Shown here piece by piece: positions 9,801 through 16,622 of a stretch of DNA of 64,000 nucleotides. Under the pieces are notes generated by a model, which was not told the DNA's origin, searched no databases, and saw only the letters and a program-made list of their open reading frames with translations. Origin of the DNA: Ferruginibacter sp. (GTDB lineage Bacteria > Bacteroidota > Bacteroidia > Chitinophagales > Chitinophagaceae); contig JAHBTP010000002.1 in the NCBI GenBank assembly GCA_019638485.1, positions 1-64,000 of the forward strand. The letters are read 5' to 3'. The position numbers and the translations under genes were made by a program. Each line of letters starts with the position of its first letter. Positions within the stretch are counted from its first letter, which is position 1.

Positions 9801-12083
9801 TGTTACACCCGGGTTGAAGGTAAAGTTACCATCATTTTGCAATTCTAAACTTTGCAGAGTAGCACTTCCGGAACCGCTATAAGAAATGTTGGTGTTGGGT
9901 TCGAAGGTAATAAACCGGGCGCTGGCGCCGGTATTGGTTATTGTGCCATTGTTTATAATAGAAGAGCCCGCAAACAAGAAAATTGCGTTAGATAAGAAGG
10001 ACAACGTTCCTCCGGATTTTATTTCTATATTACGAGAAACCAGGTTATAGTTTACCGCCGTTTTAAATGATCCTGTATTAGGATTAGAAGAATTATCTAT
10101 TACCAGATTAGGGATTACAGAACCAATATAAAAAGTACGGGATGCTCCGCTCGATGCGTTTCCTAATTGCAGTGTTCCTCCTGTAACCGAAGAAATTCCA
10201 ACTCCCCCGCTGTTCCTAAAGTCGCCTACTGTTGTACTGGTATTCGGTAATTGGCAAATAATTTTACCCCCGCTAATATTTATAAGAGAAGTTAGGGCTG
10301 TTCCCAGGTCAAAAGATGCAAGGGAGGAGCTATTATATCCAACCGTACATACGGTAACCTCTCCACCACTTTGAGTATATGAAATAGCGTTAGTAGCAGC
10401 ACTAACACCAAACCCACCGGCAGCATTAACAAAACCGCCCTCAATGGTAACCTTGCTATTAGCTGCAAAATTAAACCGATTTCCTGATGCCAAGCCCGCA
10501 TTAAACACACCATTACTAATACGCAACATTCCATTTAATGTAGCATTACCCGCTTGCCCGGAAACCGTTACATTGCTATTGTTAAGCCAAAAGCCCGAGT
10601 TTGCATTAATGGTATATGCTGCCGGAGAGAAGAATCGTCCGCTTAATGTGAATGATCCGCTAACTTTAAATATCCCCTTTGTTAAAGTTAAGAAAGCCAT
10701 TGGTGCACCATCAGCAACTGTACCCTGAACAGAGAAGTTGCTTGATGCTAATTCTACAACAGCATTTGCGTTACCCTTGTTCACAATAATTGTTCTTACA
10801 TCGGTTACAGACCCCGAACCACTAATCACAGAATTACCATTGTCCAAAAAGGTGAGACCAACACCCGCAGTAGTTGAAAGATCAAATATTCCATCATTAA
10901 CTATATTTTCAGAAACACTTAGGGCGTGGGTTGTTAATGCCCCCGAACCGGCATTAAAACTACCGGTAGAAGAAACCGTAATATTTCTTGCCGCCAAAGC
11001 CGCAGCCGGTGTAGATTGATATTCTAAACTACCATCAATGGTAATATTGTTTGCGGCTGCATTATTAATGTCAATGGTAACTGTTATACCTACTGGTATA
11101 GTAACATTATCTCCTACTGTTGGAATAGCTCCACCATCCCATGTTGTGGTTTGCGACCACAATCCGCTTGAAATAGCAGAAATAACTCCTGCAGGAAGGG
11201 TTGATTCGCTACCGGTTAAATTTGAAGATTCTCCATCAAGATTGCTTGCTGTTATTCTATAATAATATGTCGTTCCCGGAGCTAACCCACTTTGAGAAAG
11301 GGAATAGCCGGTACCGGTTGTTGCTATTGTACTACTGGCTACTGTGCCTACTAAATTAAAACTCACATTATCTGTTGAGCGATATACATTAAAACCCACT
11401 TCATTAGTAGAATTATCAACCCACTCCACATTAAATGAAGAATTGGTTATTGCTGAAGAAGAAAAGGTTATAGGTGCGGCATCTGGAGCGCCATATTCAC
11501 GAATTATTACGTTATCTACAGATAAATTAAATTTATCTGCTGCAGAATAACAATTAAATGCTGCATAATAGGTACCCGATGCGGATACTGTAAATATTTT
11601 AGATTGTAGCGTTTGTGTAGTAGCAGTAAAATTTGGGAAATCAAGCAGTACGGTTGTTTGAGACGCCGATGTTTGATCTGACCCTAATGTTACCTTTAAA
11701 TTTTCCGGAAATGAAGCACCGGCCACCGCCATATAAAACTGAACAATATATTGTTTGGAAGAGCTTAAAGTCATGGCCGGGGTAAATGCCCATGTGTTAG
11801 CAGCATTGTTTGAATTATAACTATACCGCATGTGTGCAACAGAGCCGGATAAAGATGTTGGAGAGCTCGTACTGGTAGAACGAGCCCAATTATTTCCGCT
11901 TCCCATATTGGTTACAACCCAGCCGGTTGGTGGAAACGTTGTGCCATCAAAATTTTCGTTTACCAATTGGGCTTTCACACAAACGGTGCTTAATAATAGC
12001 ACCATCATACCAACCACTCCTGAAAAAACACGAATCATTTTTCCCTTACCCGTTGTTGTGACTTTTGTGCTCATAACTTTCAT
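813..12083 (-). CDS. Giant multidomain secreted adhesin-like protein with T9SS sorting domain
   Basis: About 3756 residues. The start is ATG at 12083; the frame also runs back to a TTG at 12110. A long signal peptide ends near VCVKAQ. In order the protein has a choice-of-anchor-J/MAM-like jelly roll (about 40-195), a fibronectin type III domain (about 199-295) and a G8/beta-helix-like region starting with a WDGG...DNVTIP motif. Then come alternating Ig-like segments and 'RNQYLFRASEL' modules (about 1170-1355, 1620-1810, with diverged copies near 2500-2680 and 2930-3120), and a second jelly roll near 2080-2230. Five PKD-like repeats of the NGQGT type follow (about 3190-3660), and the last 75 residues are a type A T9SS sorting domain (IFPNPS...G.Y.V.V). 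It is probably exported by T9SS and held on the cell surface for adhesion or gliding. Its substrate is unknown. Confidence 0.9.
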   Translation of the reverse strand: MKVMSTKVTTTGKGKMIRVFSGVVGMMVLLLSTVCVKAQLVNENFDGTTFPPTGWVVTNMGSGNNWARSTSTSSPTSLSGSVAHMRYSYNSNNAANTWAFTPAMTLSSSKQYIVQFYMAVAGASFPENLKVTLGSDQTSASQTTVLLDFPNFTATTQTLQSKIFTVSASGTYYAAFNCYSAADKFNLSVDNVIIREYGAPDAAPITFSSSAITNSSFNVEWVDNSTNEVGFNVYRSTDNVSFNLVGTVASSTIATTGTGYSLSQSGLAPGTTYYYRITASNLDGESSNLTGSESTLPAGVISAISSGLWSQTTTWDGGAIPTVGDNVTIPVGITVTIDINNAAANNITIDGSLEYQSTPAAALAARNITVSSTGSFNAGSGALTTHALSVSENIVNDGIFDLSTTAGVGLTFLDNGNSVISGSGSVTDVRTIIVNKGNANAVVELASSNFSVQGTVADGAPMAFLTLTKGIFKVSGSFTLSGRFFSPAAYTINANSGFWLNNSNVTVSGQAGNATLNGMLRISNGVFNAGLASGNRFNFAANSKVTIEGGFVNAAGGFGVSAATNAISYTQSGGEVTVCTVGYNSSSLASFDLGTALTSLINISGGKIICQLPNTSTTVGDFRNSGGVGISSVTGGTLQLGNASSGASRTFYIGSVIPNLVIDNSSNPNTGSFKTAVNYNLVSRNIEIKSGGTLSFLSNAIFLFAGSSIINNGTITNTGASARFITFEPNTNISYSGSGSATLQSLELQNDGNFTFNPGVTNNVVTSRIIIFSGSFVNANKITLGTGGSTASPIQIGNTTTPTGGGTFDVSPNFNLGTGGQTISYLRTTNSKVIGPEVNPSRQLVTLTYDDDNPSHTLTLSGGNLAATTVNLTNGIINTSAANILTVSGTTIASLVGGSSTAYINGPLQRNFPASASGTYPFPVGKAGYNPVDIVDPVTTGAVTIQAEAFDGDCGGSVGSTLTSISNTRYWGASVISGTGFTGSKVKLYDTRGSYEAIGGSATANGTYDVFGGFPATLANESIQTNNSAVVPGFLVMGVPASPEIASVSMSPSGNQCTNVARTITANVTPGGNAIVSVDLNYTVDGIPQTPISMSDLGGNVWEGIIPTVTPSYGVVEWSVTATDAGAMTASSPAESYQDDFFTPMTITPTANPATICSGAPSSLAAQAIVSAPGVIQLGTGQSTSLAGGITPFYNVYYSFRNQYLFRASELQAQGLLAGNITSLAFNITSAYTTYPFPSYTIKISHTNATAMTNNTYLSGSFTTVYGPTSVTSSPVGWKTFTFSAPFAWDGTSNIVVEICNSSSNWNSSATVATSTTSFNSTMGRYDDVSPADACTFTTWAYGGTASTTRPDVKFGGTTGVDYTSQYDWNWTPGNVAGNSISVNPGTTTTYYATATDPISGCSSAATPVTVTVNQLPETPIPAGSTQCGVGIPAAFIVSDFQSPNVSTNDFYWYDAPTGGNLLQTGGSTYTGSISQTTNFYVSESNGTCQSARVMVTATVNPPDAVTATVDNDEICLGGSANLGMNQSGSNQTYTFSWEASPETGSGITNPTPGASGTGALMVTPTAAGTYTYTITAVDGGCTTQSTIDVVVNALPVLYPATASPAAICAGNSSTLTALTDDIAPGVVQLGTGQSTSSDGGITPFYNLYYSFRNQYLFRASELQAAGLYAGNITSLAFNITSAYTTYPFPSYTIKISHTSATAMTDNTYLSGSFTTVYGPTSVTSSPVGWKTFTFSAPFAWDGTSNIVVEICNSSSNWDGSATVATSTTSFNSTMGRYNDVSPADACTYTAWTYGGTASTTRPDVKFGGQAMGTGPGSLSWNWMPGNLSGSSVSVSPAATEEYTVTGTDPVTGCSNSETVTVTVNQLPPAPTANDDSHCGLLAPNSTVTSNSGAATPVFNWYDAAIGGTLLQTGTSVSYTTPISVTTTWYVSEVSGDGCEGPRTAVTETVVDADQITATSTEVTICLGESFDLGVIQDNQNGNFYDYTWTASPESGSGISGSLIGNQQTITPAAAGTYTYQVEGEDVFAGCFASSSIDVLVNPAPYNVTANASSLQVCDLTTVDLTSSSSTGLYSGSFTLAEEGFETYPPAGWTFADESGSGGWRAAQTITPLLTHSGTNALAYLYNSNIDADAWAFMPSQYLVAGKTYTLTFWYQSTSIGGAYPEKMKVTVGTAANKGAQTNILWDDDDIIIEVFTQGTAQFTPSVSGDYYFAFNCYSDMDNDAFYVDDIKLTGPQEELATYQWSSNPAGFSSSDQNPTDVLVNGNTTFYVVATNSIGCASAPQSVTVNVNALPNAPIGTNSSQCGEQIPTASVSTGGGGGGFNWYDAQTGGNLLQAGGSTYGSVIASTTSLWVSESDGSCESARTEVIVTVTQPDPIELTPSQSVVCVNQQLSMSVANIAQTPQNTYTYSWSATPLAGSGLTGTETGTSVSPTPTVAGTYTYTVTGTDNGGQDVCTISSSVVITVNPLPEVTSAIATPPTSCASGSVLLSASSAPPAINGTIGTGTLVNTSSSYPAAFGTYWGNVRSQYLIRATELSSGGLTAGYIHSVSFTVIASGSSSTLQGYTVKIGNTPTATITQTIFDPTTTVFGPVNYSPSIGINQLNFSTPFYWDGVSNIFVEICFNNLTIGSSNWTTQATDMGYMSSSYVGNDNTTGTICANGVTNGSNARPNMVFKGLTGPDPSGNNTYTWNPGSLSGKDVVVNPSSSTTYSVFATDINTGCVSASVDVEVTVEALSATASATISTICVGSQSQLDVSVTGGGPFSYRWNDGNSNFSTDRSPVVSPTATTTYTVTVYDGCNNSIQSDVTVTVNALPSASIVETSPVTICEPDSYSLSASTNAANPSYAWYRGGVAIVGANASSYVASTSGAYTVVITDGLTGCISAPSVPFILTVNDQPSEIIITPSVVNMCENNPQQLTASGGQVLTPGTGVATGTTPTTIQNTLQWNPFSRYYEGSRKQYLIRANELTAMGLTAGGTINSVSFNVTSNTSSGDVTNRNFNVKVGATALNTLASGYATGTTSIFSTAAYVPVVGVNTFPIVTPFVWDGVSNFVVEICTDNNPDGSCSSGSPLCWSSAGMVVSSATSLAGSTRYNYADYISGVRDMCSGTNGTEYNLATRPVITLGITKVAQAAITWSPVTGLFTDAAATVAYNGEATTSVYTSPSAGNYTYTASSLSEFGCPGASANVEVNVTPALDVSAEITGPTNSGAHVGNGSPLATYSITASNYSTIVWNLPNGALNVSGQGTTSISFNYATNYTGSISVDVTGISPCDPITRTLNITCDAPAAPVISGQVNVCTYVGTNVELTYTAAPDANATSYSWVVPPTNVTVVNGQGTGELTITLGAGFTAQANKQLRVRAHNSCGTSEMSIFYMLAQMPGSLGEISGPMDACGLIDGQTQVVYSVAEVDQAEQYNWVVPAGVTIINGQGTTSITVEFDNAFATSAISVTAQNGCGVSNTRSITISRTVPSIPSLISGPNNPCLYMPSVGYPSGQIATYSVAQVGGNTYTWTVPTGANIESGQGTNSITVSFSGSYNGGGISVTASTGCGTSGSRSIALSNRMPSAPSGIDIDIVSEDCPNRVYTYSLSSMPMQATSVVWTVPAGATIVDGQGTTSITVEYSGMSIAGNITAVGNNGCGNSGIRSLKVKFPECSQGERGESLPITKVTPVEVIEGGLDVSIFPNPSVHSFKLVAKSTDKFNKIQVRLVDNLGRTYKVMSMMPGETLTLGNELKAGSYFVEVVQGKNKASKRIIKL
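6661..7225. repeat. Intragenic duplication in the adhesin gene, copy 1
   Basis: This stretch of about 565 bases is nearly identical to 8017-8581. The offset is 1356 bases, an exact multiple of three, so one module is repeated in frame every 452 residues. The few differences are single-base substitutions. Confidence 0.9.
8017..8581. repeat. Intragenic duplication in the adhesin gene, copy 2
   Basis: Partner of 6661-7225. Both copies encode the module that ends in ADACT..W.YGGTASTTRPDVKFGG. Flanking Ig-like segments are far less alike, which suggests recent duplication or gene conversion of just this module. Confidence 0.9.
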
Positions 12084-12452
12084 TTTTAATTTGAATAAAA
12101 TTTCTATCAACCCCTTATACGAGACTTTTGAAAATTTGCTAATTATTAATAAAAAACACAGAACTATAAACCGAATGGTTTACCGTAGCAACAGAGGTTT
12201 TAAGGTATTTCTAAGTGATTTGAAGAGGTGGGGCTGTTTCCAAAAAAATTGAAAACCAAATATGAATATAGGATACAAATTTTTATTTTCCAAATTTTTT
12301 GTTAAAAAGCCGGCTTATATAAATAACAGATATTATCCTTGGGGTGAATATGGAGCTGCCTCCTTTCATAATCTCTGCATAGTTCCGGTAAAAGAATAAA
12401 TCCCTGCGCAAGCCTATTTCTTATGTATATCTTTGCAGCCAAAAAAAATTTC
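12084..12452. other. Divergent intergenic region between the adhesin gene and asnS
   Basis: This AT-rich stretch of 369 bases must hold the promoters of two divergent genes. The asnS box is described separately. On the adhesin side I found no perfect TAnnTTTG box, and no gene or repeat is visible. Confidence 0.6.
12428..12435 (+). promoter_or_regulatory. -7 box of asnS
   Basis: TATCTTTG matches the Bacteroidota TAnnTTTG element and ends 17 bases before the asnS ATG. That places transcription start downstream of the alternative in-frame ATG at 12423 and so supports the start at 12453. No clear TTG -33 element is seen. Confidence 0.6.
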
Positions 12453-13892
12453 ATGTATAATAAAGAGCGGAAAACTGTAAAAAGCATACTCGAATCCACC
12501 ACCACAAATTATTCAACTGTGGTAATGGGTTGGGTTCGTACTTTCAGAAACACGCAATTCATAGCCCTCAATGATGGTAGCACCAATGATAATTTACAAG
12601 TAGTTATCCCATTGGGCTCGGTTGATGATGCTACCCTACGCCGTATTACCACCGGAGCTTGTATAAAAGCATCGGGAGAGGTTGTTGCTTCTGTAGGTAA
12701 GGGGCAGTCTGTAGAGCTTGCCGCCGCTTCTATAGAAATTCTGGGGGATAGTGATGCTGAAAAATACCCGTTACAACCAAAGAAACACAGCCTCGAATTT
12801 CTTCGCGAAATAGCACACCTTCGCTTTCGTACCAACACTTTTGCGTCTGTGTTTCGCATTCGTCACAGCTTGTCGTTTGCTATTCACAAGTTTTTTTACG
12901 ACAATGGTTTTGTATATATGCACACACCAATTATTACCGCAAGCGATGCCGAGGGTGCCGGCGAAATGTTTAGGGTTACCACCCTTCCCTTAGATGGCAG
13001 CGCCGTGGGTGAGGATGGTTTGATAAATTTTAAAGAAGACTTCTTTGGCCGTAGCACCAACCTTACCGTAAGTGGACAATTAGAAGGAGAGCTTGCTGCT
13101 ACTGCTTTAGGAAATATTTACACGTTTGGGCCAACTTTTAGAGCAGAAAACAGCAATACAACCCGCCACCTTGCTGAGTTTTGGATGATTGAGCCGGAAA
13201 TGGCGTTTTATGATTTAGAGGATAATATGAATCTTGCTGAAGAATTTATCCGCTACATAATCAAATTTGTAATGGATAACAACTCAAAAGATCTTGCTTT
13301 CCTTGCACAGCGCCTGGCAGATGAAGATAAACAAAAGCCCGAAGCCGAGCGCAGTTTCCCACTGTTGGAAAAACTTGAATTTGTGATAAACAACAATTTT
13401 GAACGTGTTACATATACAGAGGCTATTGAAATTTTGCGTAACTGCAGCTACAACAAAAAGAAAAAATTCCGTTATCTCATTGATGAATGGGGTGTGGACC
13501 TACAAAGCGAACACGAACGTTATTTAGTTGAGAAGCATTTTAAAAAACCGGTTATTATTACCAATTACCCAAAGGCAATTAAAAGTTTTTATATGCGTCA
13601 AAATGATGATGGTAAAACCGTTGCCGCAATGGATATCCTGGCTCCGGGGATTGGAGAAATTGTTGGTGGCTCACAGCGAGAAGAACGCTTAAATAAATTA
13701 ACTTCCCGAATGAAAGAATTAAATATACCTGCCGATGAAATGGATTGGTATTTAGATACCCGCCGGTTTGGTACTTGTGTACACGCCGGTTTTGGTTTGG
13801 GATTTGAACGAATGGTGCAATTTGTAACCGGAATGGGAAATATCCGTGACGTAATACCTTTTCCACGTTACCCAAAAAGTTGCATGTATTAA
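12453..13892 (+). CDS. asnS: Asparagine--tRNA ligase
   Basis: 479 residues, cytoplasmic; charges tRNA-Asn with asparagine. An N-terminal OB-fold anticodon-binding domain (about 17-105, with [14 protein letters not shown]) precedes a class II catalytic core. Motif 2 is of the asparaginyl type ([21 protein letters not shown]), which separates it from AspRS, and motif 3 is [10 protein letters not shown] near the end. The start at 12453 gives the usual N-terminus with [11 protein letters not shown]; the earlier ATG at 12423 overlaps the promoter box. Neighbours show no operon partner. Length and motifs are typical. Confidence 0.97.
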   Translation: MYNKERKTVKSILESTTTNYSTVVMGWVRTFRNTQFIALNDGSTNDNLQVVIPLGSVDDATLRRITTGACIKASGEVVASVGKGQSVELAAASIEILGDSDAEKYPLQPKKHSLEFLREIAHLRFRTNTFASVFRIRHSLSFAIHKFFYDNGFVYMHTPIITASDAEGAGEMFRVTTLPLDGSAVGEDGLINFKEDFFGRSTNLTVSGQLEGELAATALGNIYTFGPTFRAENSNTTRHLAEFWMIEPEMAFYDLEDNMNLAEEFIRYIIKFVMDNNSKDLAFLAQRLADEDKQKPEAERSFPLLEKLEFVINNNFERVTYTEAIEILRNCSYNKKKKFRYLIDEWGVDLQSEHERYLVEKHFKKPVIITNYPKAIKSFYMRQNDDGKTVAAMDILAPGIGEIVGGSQREERLNKLTSRMKELNIPADEMDWYLDTRRFGTCVHAGFGLGFERMVQFVTGMGNIRDVIPFPRYPKSCMY

Positions 13893-13949
13893 ATTTCGGC
13901 TAACAAACCAGGGGCGTGTTGTTATTTTGAAAAACTAAACACATACAAA

Positions 13950-14759
13950 ATGACGACAGAAAATAATTACATAGAAATAAACCGACAATCTTGGAACAAC
14001 AGGATTGATATACACTTAAAATCAGCATTTTACGGCGTTGACAATTTTCTGAAAGGAAAAAGTTCACTAAACGAAATTGAATTAAACTTGCTTGGTAATA
14101 TACAAGGAAAAACCATTTTGCATTTGCAATGTCATTTTGGACAAGATACAATTTCATTGAGCAGACTTGGTGCAATTCCTACAGGCGTTGACTTATCAGA
14201 CAAGGCTATTGAAAGTGCAATACAAATTGCAAAAGACACCAATTCAAATGCAAAGTTCATTTGTTGTGATATTTACGATTTGCCCAATCATTTAGACGAA
14301 AGATTTGATATTGTTTTTACAAGTTATGGAACAATCGGTTGGTTGCCGAACTTGGACAAGTGGGCAAAAATTATTTCTACTTTTTTAAAGCCGAACGGAT
14401 TATTTGTATTTGTAGAATTTCACCCGGTTGTTTGGATGTTTGATGACAACTTTGATAAAATTGGGTATAGATATTTTAATTCAGGGGCAATTTTAGAAAC
14501 AGAAAGTGGAACTTATGCCGATAAAAAAGCCGATATAACTCAATTATGTGTAATGTGGAACCACGGCATTAGTGAAGTGTTGAATAGTTTGATAAAAAAC
14601 GGACTTGAAATAAAATCATTAGACGAGTTTGACTATTCCCCTTACAATTGTTTTAACAAGACGATAGAATTTGAACCTCAAAAATTTAGAATAGAACATT
14701 TGGAAAACAAAATACCTATGATATATTCAATAACAGCTACAACAAAAAACAACAGCTAA
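13950..14759 (+). CDS. Class I SAM-dependent methyltransferase
   Basis: 269 residues. A Rossmann-type methyltransferase fold is visible: motif I region HLQCHFGQDTISLSRLGA with GVDLS as the acidic end of strand 2, then CDIYDLP and FDIVFTSYGTIGWL. Motif I is non-canonical, with CHFGQD in place of GxGxG, as in other small-molecule methyltransferases of this group. The substrate cannot be read from the sequence. The gene stands alone behind asnS, and a nearly matching -7 box (TTATTTTG, 13922-13929) lies 20 bases upstream. Short inverted GC-rich sequences follow it (AGGCGC...GCGCCT near 14775-14803), so together with the next two genes it looks like an acquired patch. Confidence 0.85.
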   Translation: MTTENNYIEINRQSWNNRIDIHLKSAFYGVDNFLKGKSSLNEIELNLLGNIQGKTILHLQCHFGQDTISLSRLGAIPTGVDLSDKAIESAIQIAKDTNSNAKFICCDIYDLPNHLDERFDIVFTSYGTIGWLPNLDKWAKIISTFLKPNGLFVFVEFHPVVWMFDDNFDKIGYRYFNSGAILETESGTYADKKADITQLCVMWNHGISEVLNSLIKNGLEIKSLDEFDYSPYNCFNKTIEFEPQKFRIEHLENKIPMIYSITATTKNNS

Positions 14760-14828
14760 AATTATGTTGGTAAAGGCGCCGCCTGCCATTGCCTATGCGC
14801 CTGTTATACATTCGGTATTCTCTCTTGG

Positions 14829-15125
14829 TCAAATGTGTTGTTTGTTGTGGCAAGATTTACACACAGAAACAAGCCATTCAATTGGTTCTTTCCCGATATT
14901 ATGTTTTGCGTATCTTTTATGATGAACTTGTGTTGCCCGCCCACCACAATATGCACATCGCCAATTATCTCTTTTAAGAACAACGTAGCGTTTACGTTTC
15001 CACGCCTCCGATTTTAGATAGTCATTCCGGTAATAGTCACGCCTTCGTTTTCGTCTGTGCTCAAAATAAACCTGTTTGAAAGCAAACATTCCGATTACAA
15101 AAAGTATCAAAAGCAGAGCTTGCAT
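14829..15125 (-). CDS. Membrane-anchored HNH endonuclease-like protein
   Basis: 98 residues. An N-terminal hydrophobic helix (about 2-18) and a very basic stretch (HRRKRRRDYYR) lead into a compact HNH domain. That domain has a CAYC zinc knuckle, the VHHKRY catalytic core and a second knuckle CKSCH near the end. HNH domains of this type cut DNA with a divalent metal. An HNH domain behind a membrane anchor is unusual for a cytoplasmic defence enzyme and may act on DNA near the envelope. It follows the 15148-15531 gene by 22 bases on the same strand, so the two are probably co-transcribed. Confidence 0.8.
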   Translation of the reverse strand: MQALLLILFVIGMFAFKQVYFEHRRKRRRDYYRNDYLKSEAWKRKRYVVLKRDNWRCAYCGGRATQVHHKRYAKHNIGKEPIEWLVSVCKSCHNKQHI

Positions 15126-15147
15126 AATTCGTCTTTAAGTGTTGCAA

Positions 15148-15531
15148 TTACTCAATAACAACGGCAGGAACCGTTTTATCCATTCCTGGGTATTTACTAT
15201 ATTGATAGGCGCCTATTTGTCTTGCACATTTTTTTGAAGGAATTTTTACTCTTTGATTGTCATAATAAAACATGCTGTCATAATTAATTAGTAGTACTAT
15301 TATTTCTTCATCAGGGAGCCCTCCAGACGTTGCCAAAGCCATATTGGGTTCTACAACCTGAAAAACCTTAAGCTCATTTTTGACAGGTATGCATTCTCCT
15401 TTTTGCGAAAACTTAGAAAGACCAATTAACCCGTCATTGGGTTCGTCTGTAACGACTATTAAATAAGCAATTAGGATGGTTGCTAAAACGCCAGCACCGA
15501 AACCGACAATGAAAATAAGAAATGATTTCAT
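15148..15531 (-). CDS. Uncharacterised anchored protein
   Basis: 127 residues, family not recognised. An N-terminal membrane helix (about 3-27, FLIFIVGFGAGVLATILIAYLIV) is followed by a globular part of about 100 residues that should lie outside the cytoplasm if the helix is an uncleaved anchor. Only two Cys are present and no catalytic motif is obvious. It is the first gene of a probable two-gene unit with the HNH protein downstream, so a partner or inhibitor role is conceivable, but nothing in the sequence proves it. Confidence 0.7.
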   Translation of the reverse strand: MKSFLIFIVGFGAGVLATILIAYLIVVTDEPNDGLIGLSKFSQKGECIPVKNELKVFQVVEPNMALATSGGLPDEEIIVLLINYDSMFYYDNQRVKIPSKKCARQIGAYQYSKYPGMDKTVPAVVIE

Positions 15532-15639
15532 GTTATTTCTTTTCTATTAAGCTGCTCAGGGTTTTCAGTAATTTCTATTCAATTGTTGGCTACCAACTGC
15601 TGGTGCACAATGTTAGGGTTTGTAAAACAAGGCGGAGAA

Positions 15640-16440
15640 AAGATAAAAGCTCCACAGGGGAGTATCCCCAAACCTGGCTCAAAGTTCGCTATTTTTAATT
15701 GAGGAACAATGCTCAGAAGGGTTAATTGTAGATAGATGGGGAACCGGTGTTGCTGCCCTTAGCAAATTTCTTTTTTATTAAAACAAGAAACAATGCCTCA
15801 GTTGGGTTCTTTATAGGTTATATTTTCAAAAAGGGGGAAGCTGCGTTTCCCACCCCCGGAGCAAATTTCAATTTTTTAAAAACACAAAACAATAGCTCTT
15901 CGTGGTACTTTGTAGGTACTACCCCGGATAGATGGGAAACTGGCGTTCCCGCCCAATTCAAAATTCGTTTTTATTTAAACATGAAACAATACCTCATCAA
16001 AGTACTTTGTGTGTACTACCCCCGATAGATGGGAAACCGGTGTTCCCGCCATAAAGCAAATTCGGATTTATGAAAGCGTGGGACAATACCACAGCCCGGC
16101 AATTTGTGGCTAATATTTTAAAAAGGCGAAACAACTTCCCCTATAAAGTAAAATTCAAGACAATACCACAGAATGTTGTTATATGAGTGAGAAAATAAAA
16201 AGGGAATGATTATTCTCGAACTCCTGCATTTGATTAAATCCCCGGGCCGGTATCCCGCTGACCCGATATAAAGATATGAAATTTAGCGATGCAGAACAAT
16301 ACCTCACCACGGTACTTTGTGGGTAAGCACCCTATTGGGCGGGGGCTACGCCCCCCACCCCAATTCAAAATTAGGATTATTTTAAACACAAAACAATACC
16401 TCAAATTCGGTATTTATGGAGCATAACGGTTATGGATAAA
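15640..16440 (+). repeat. Interspersed modular hairpin repeat, copy B
   Basis: About eight degenerate units of 85-130 bases, each beginning AAATTC or AAAGTTC and carrying ACAATACCTCA or a variant. Hairpins include AGTAC-TTTGTGT-GTACT (16001-16017) and GGGGGC-TAC-GCCCCC (16341-16355). Unit order matches copies A and C. Copy B is inverted relative to A and direct relative to C. The gene-free stretch 15532-16622 is otherwise plain AT-rich DNA with no credible gene. Confidence 0.9.
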
Positions 16441-16622
16441 CGAAATTATTTTTCCATCATTGTATATCAATACCACTACACAAATTCTAAATAAGATGCG
16501 CTATCGGCTATAATCTCCTCCGCCAAAAAACACCCATACTCAAGCTACCAACCATTTAACAAACCAAATTATTCCTATGCCGCTATTTTATTTTCCCATT
16601 TTCCTTAGCTTTATATCATACT

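Noticed and set aside
934..12252. Many plus-strand open frames opposite the giant adhesin
   Set aside because: They are antisense shadows of a Ser/Thr/Gly-rich repeat protein. None has a start signal or family features.
12423..12452. Upstream ATG as asnS start
   Set aside because: It lies within the promoter region, before the expected transcription start, and adds residues not usual for the family.
14760..14828. GC-rich inverted sequence after the methyltransferase as an integron site
   Set aside because: The arms are short, conserved site motifs are missing and no integrase is visible, so only a weak note is kept in the gene entry.
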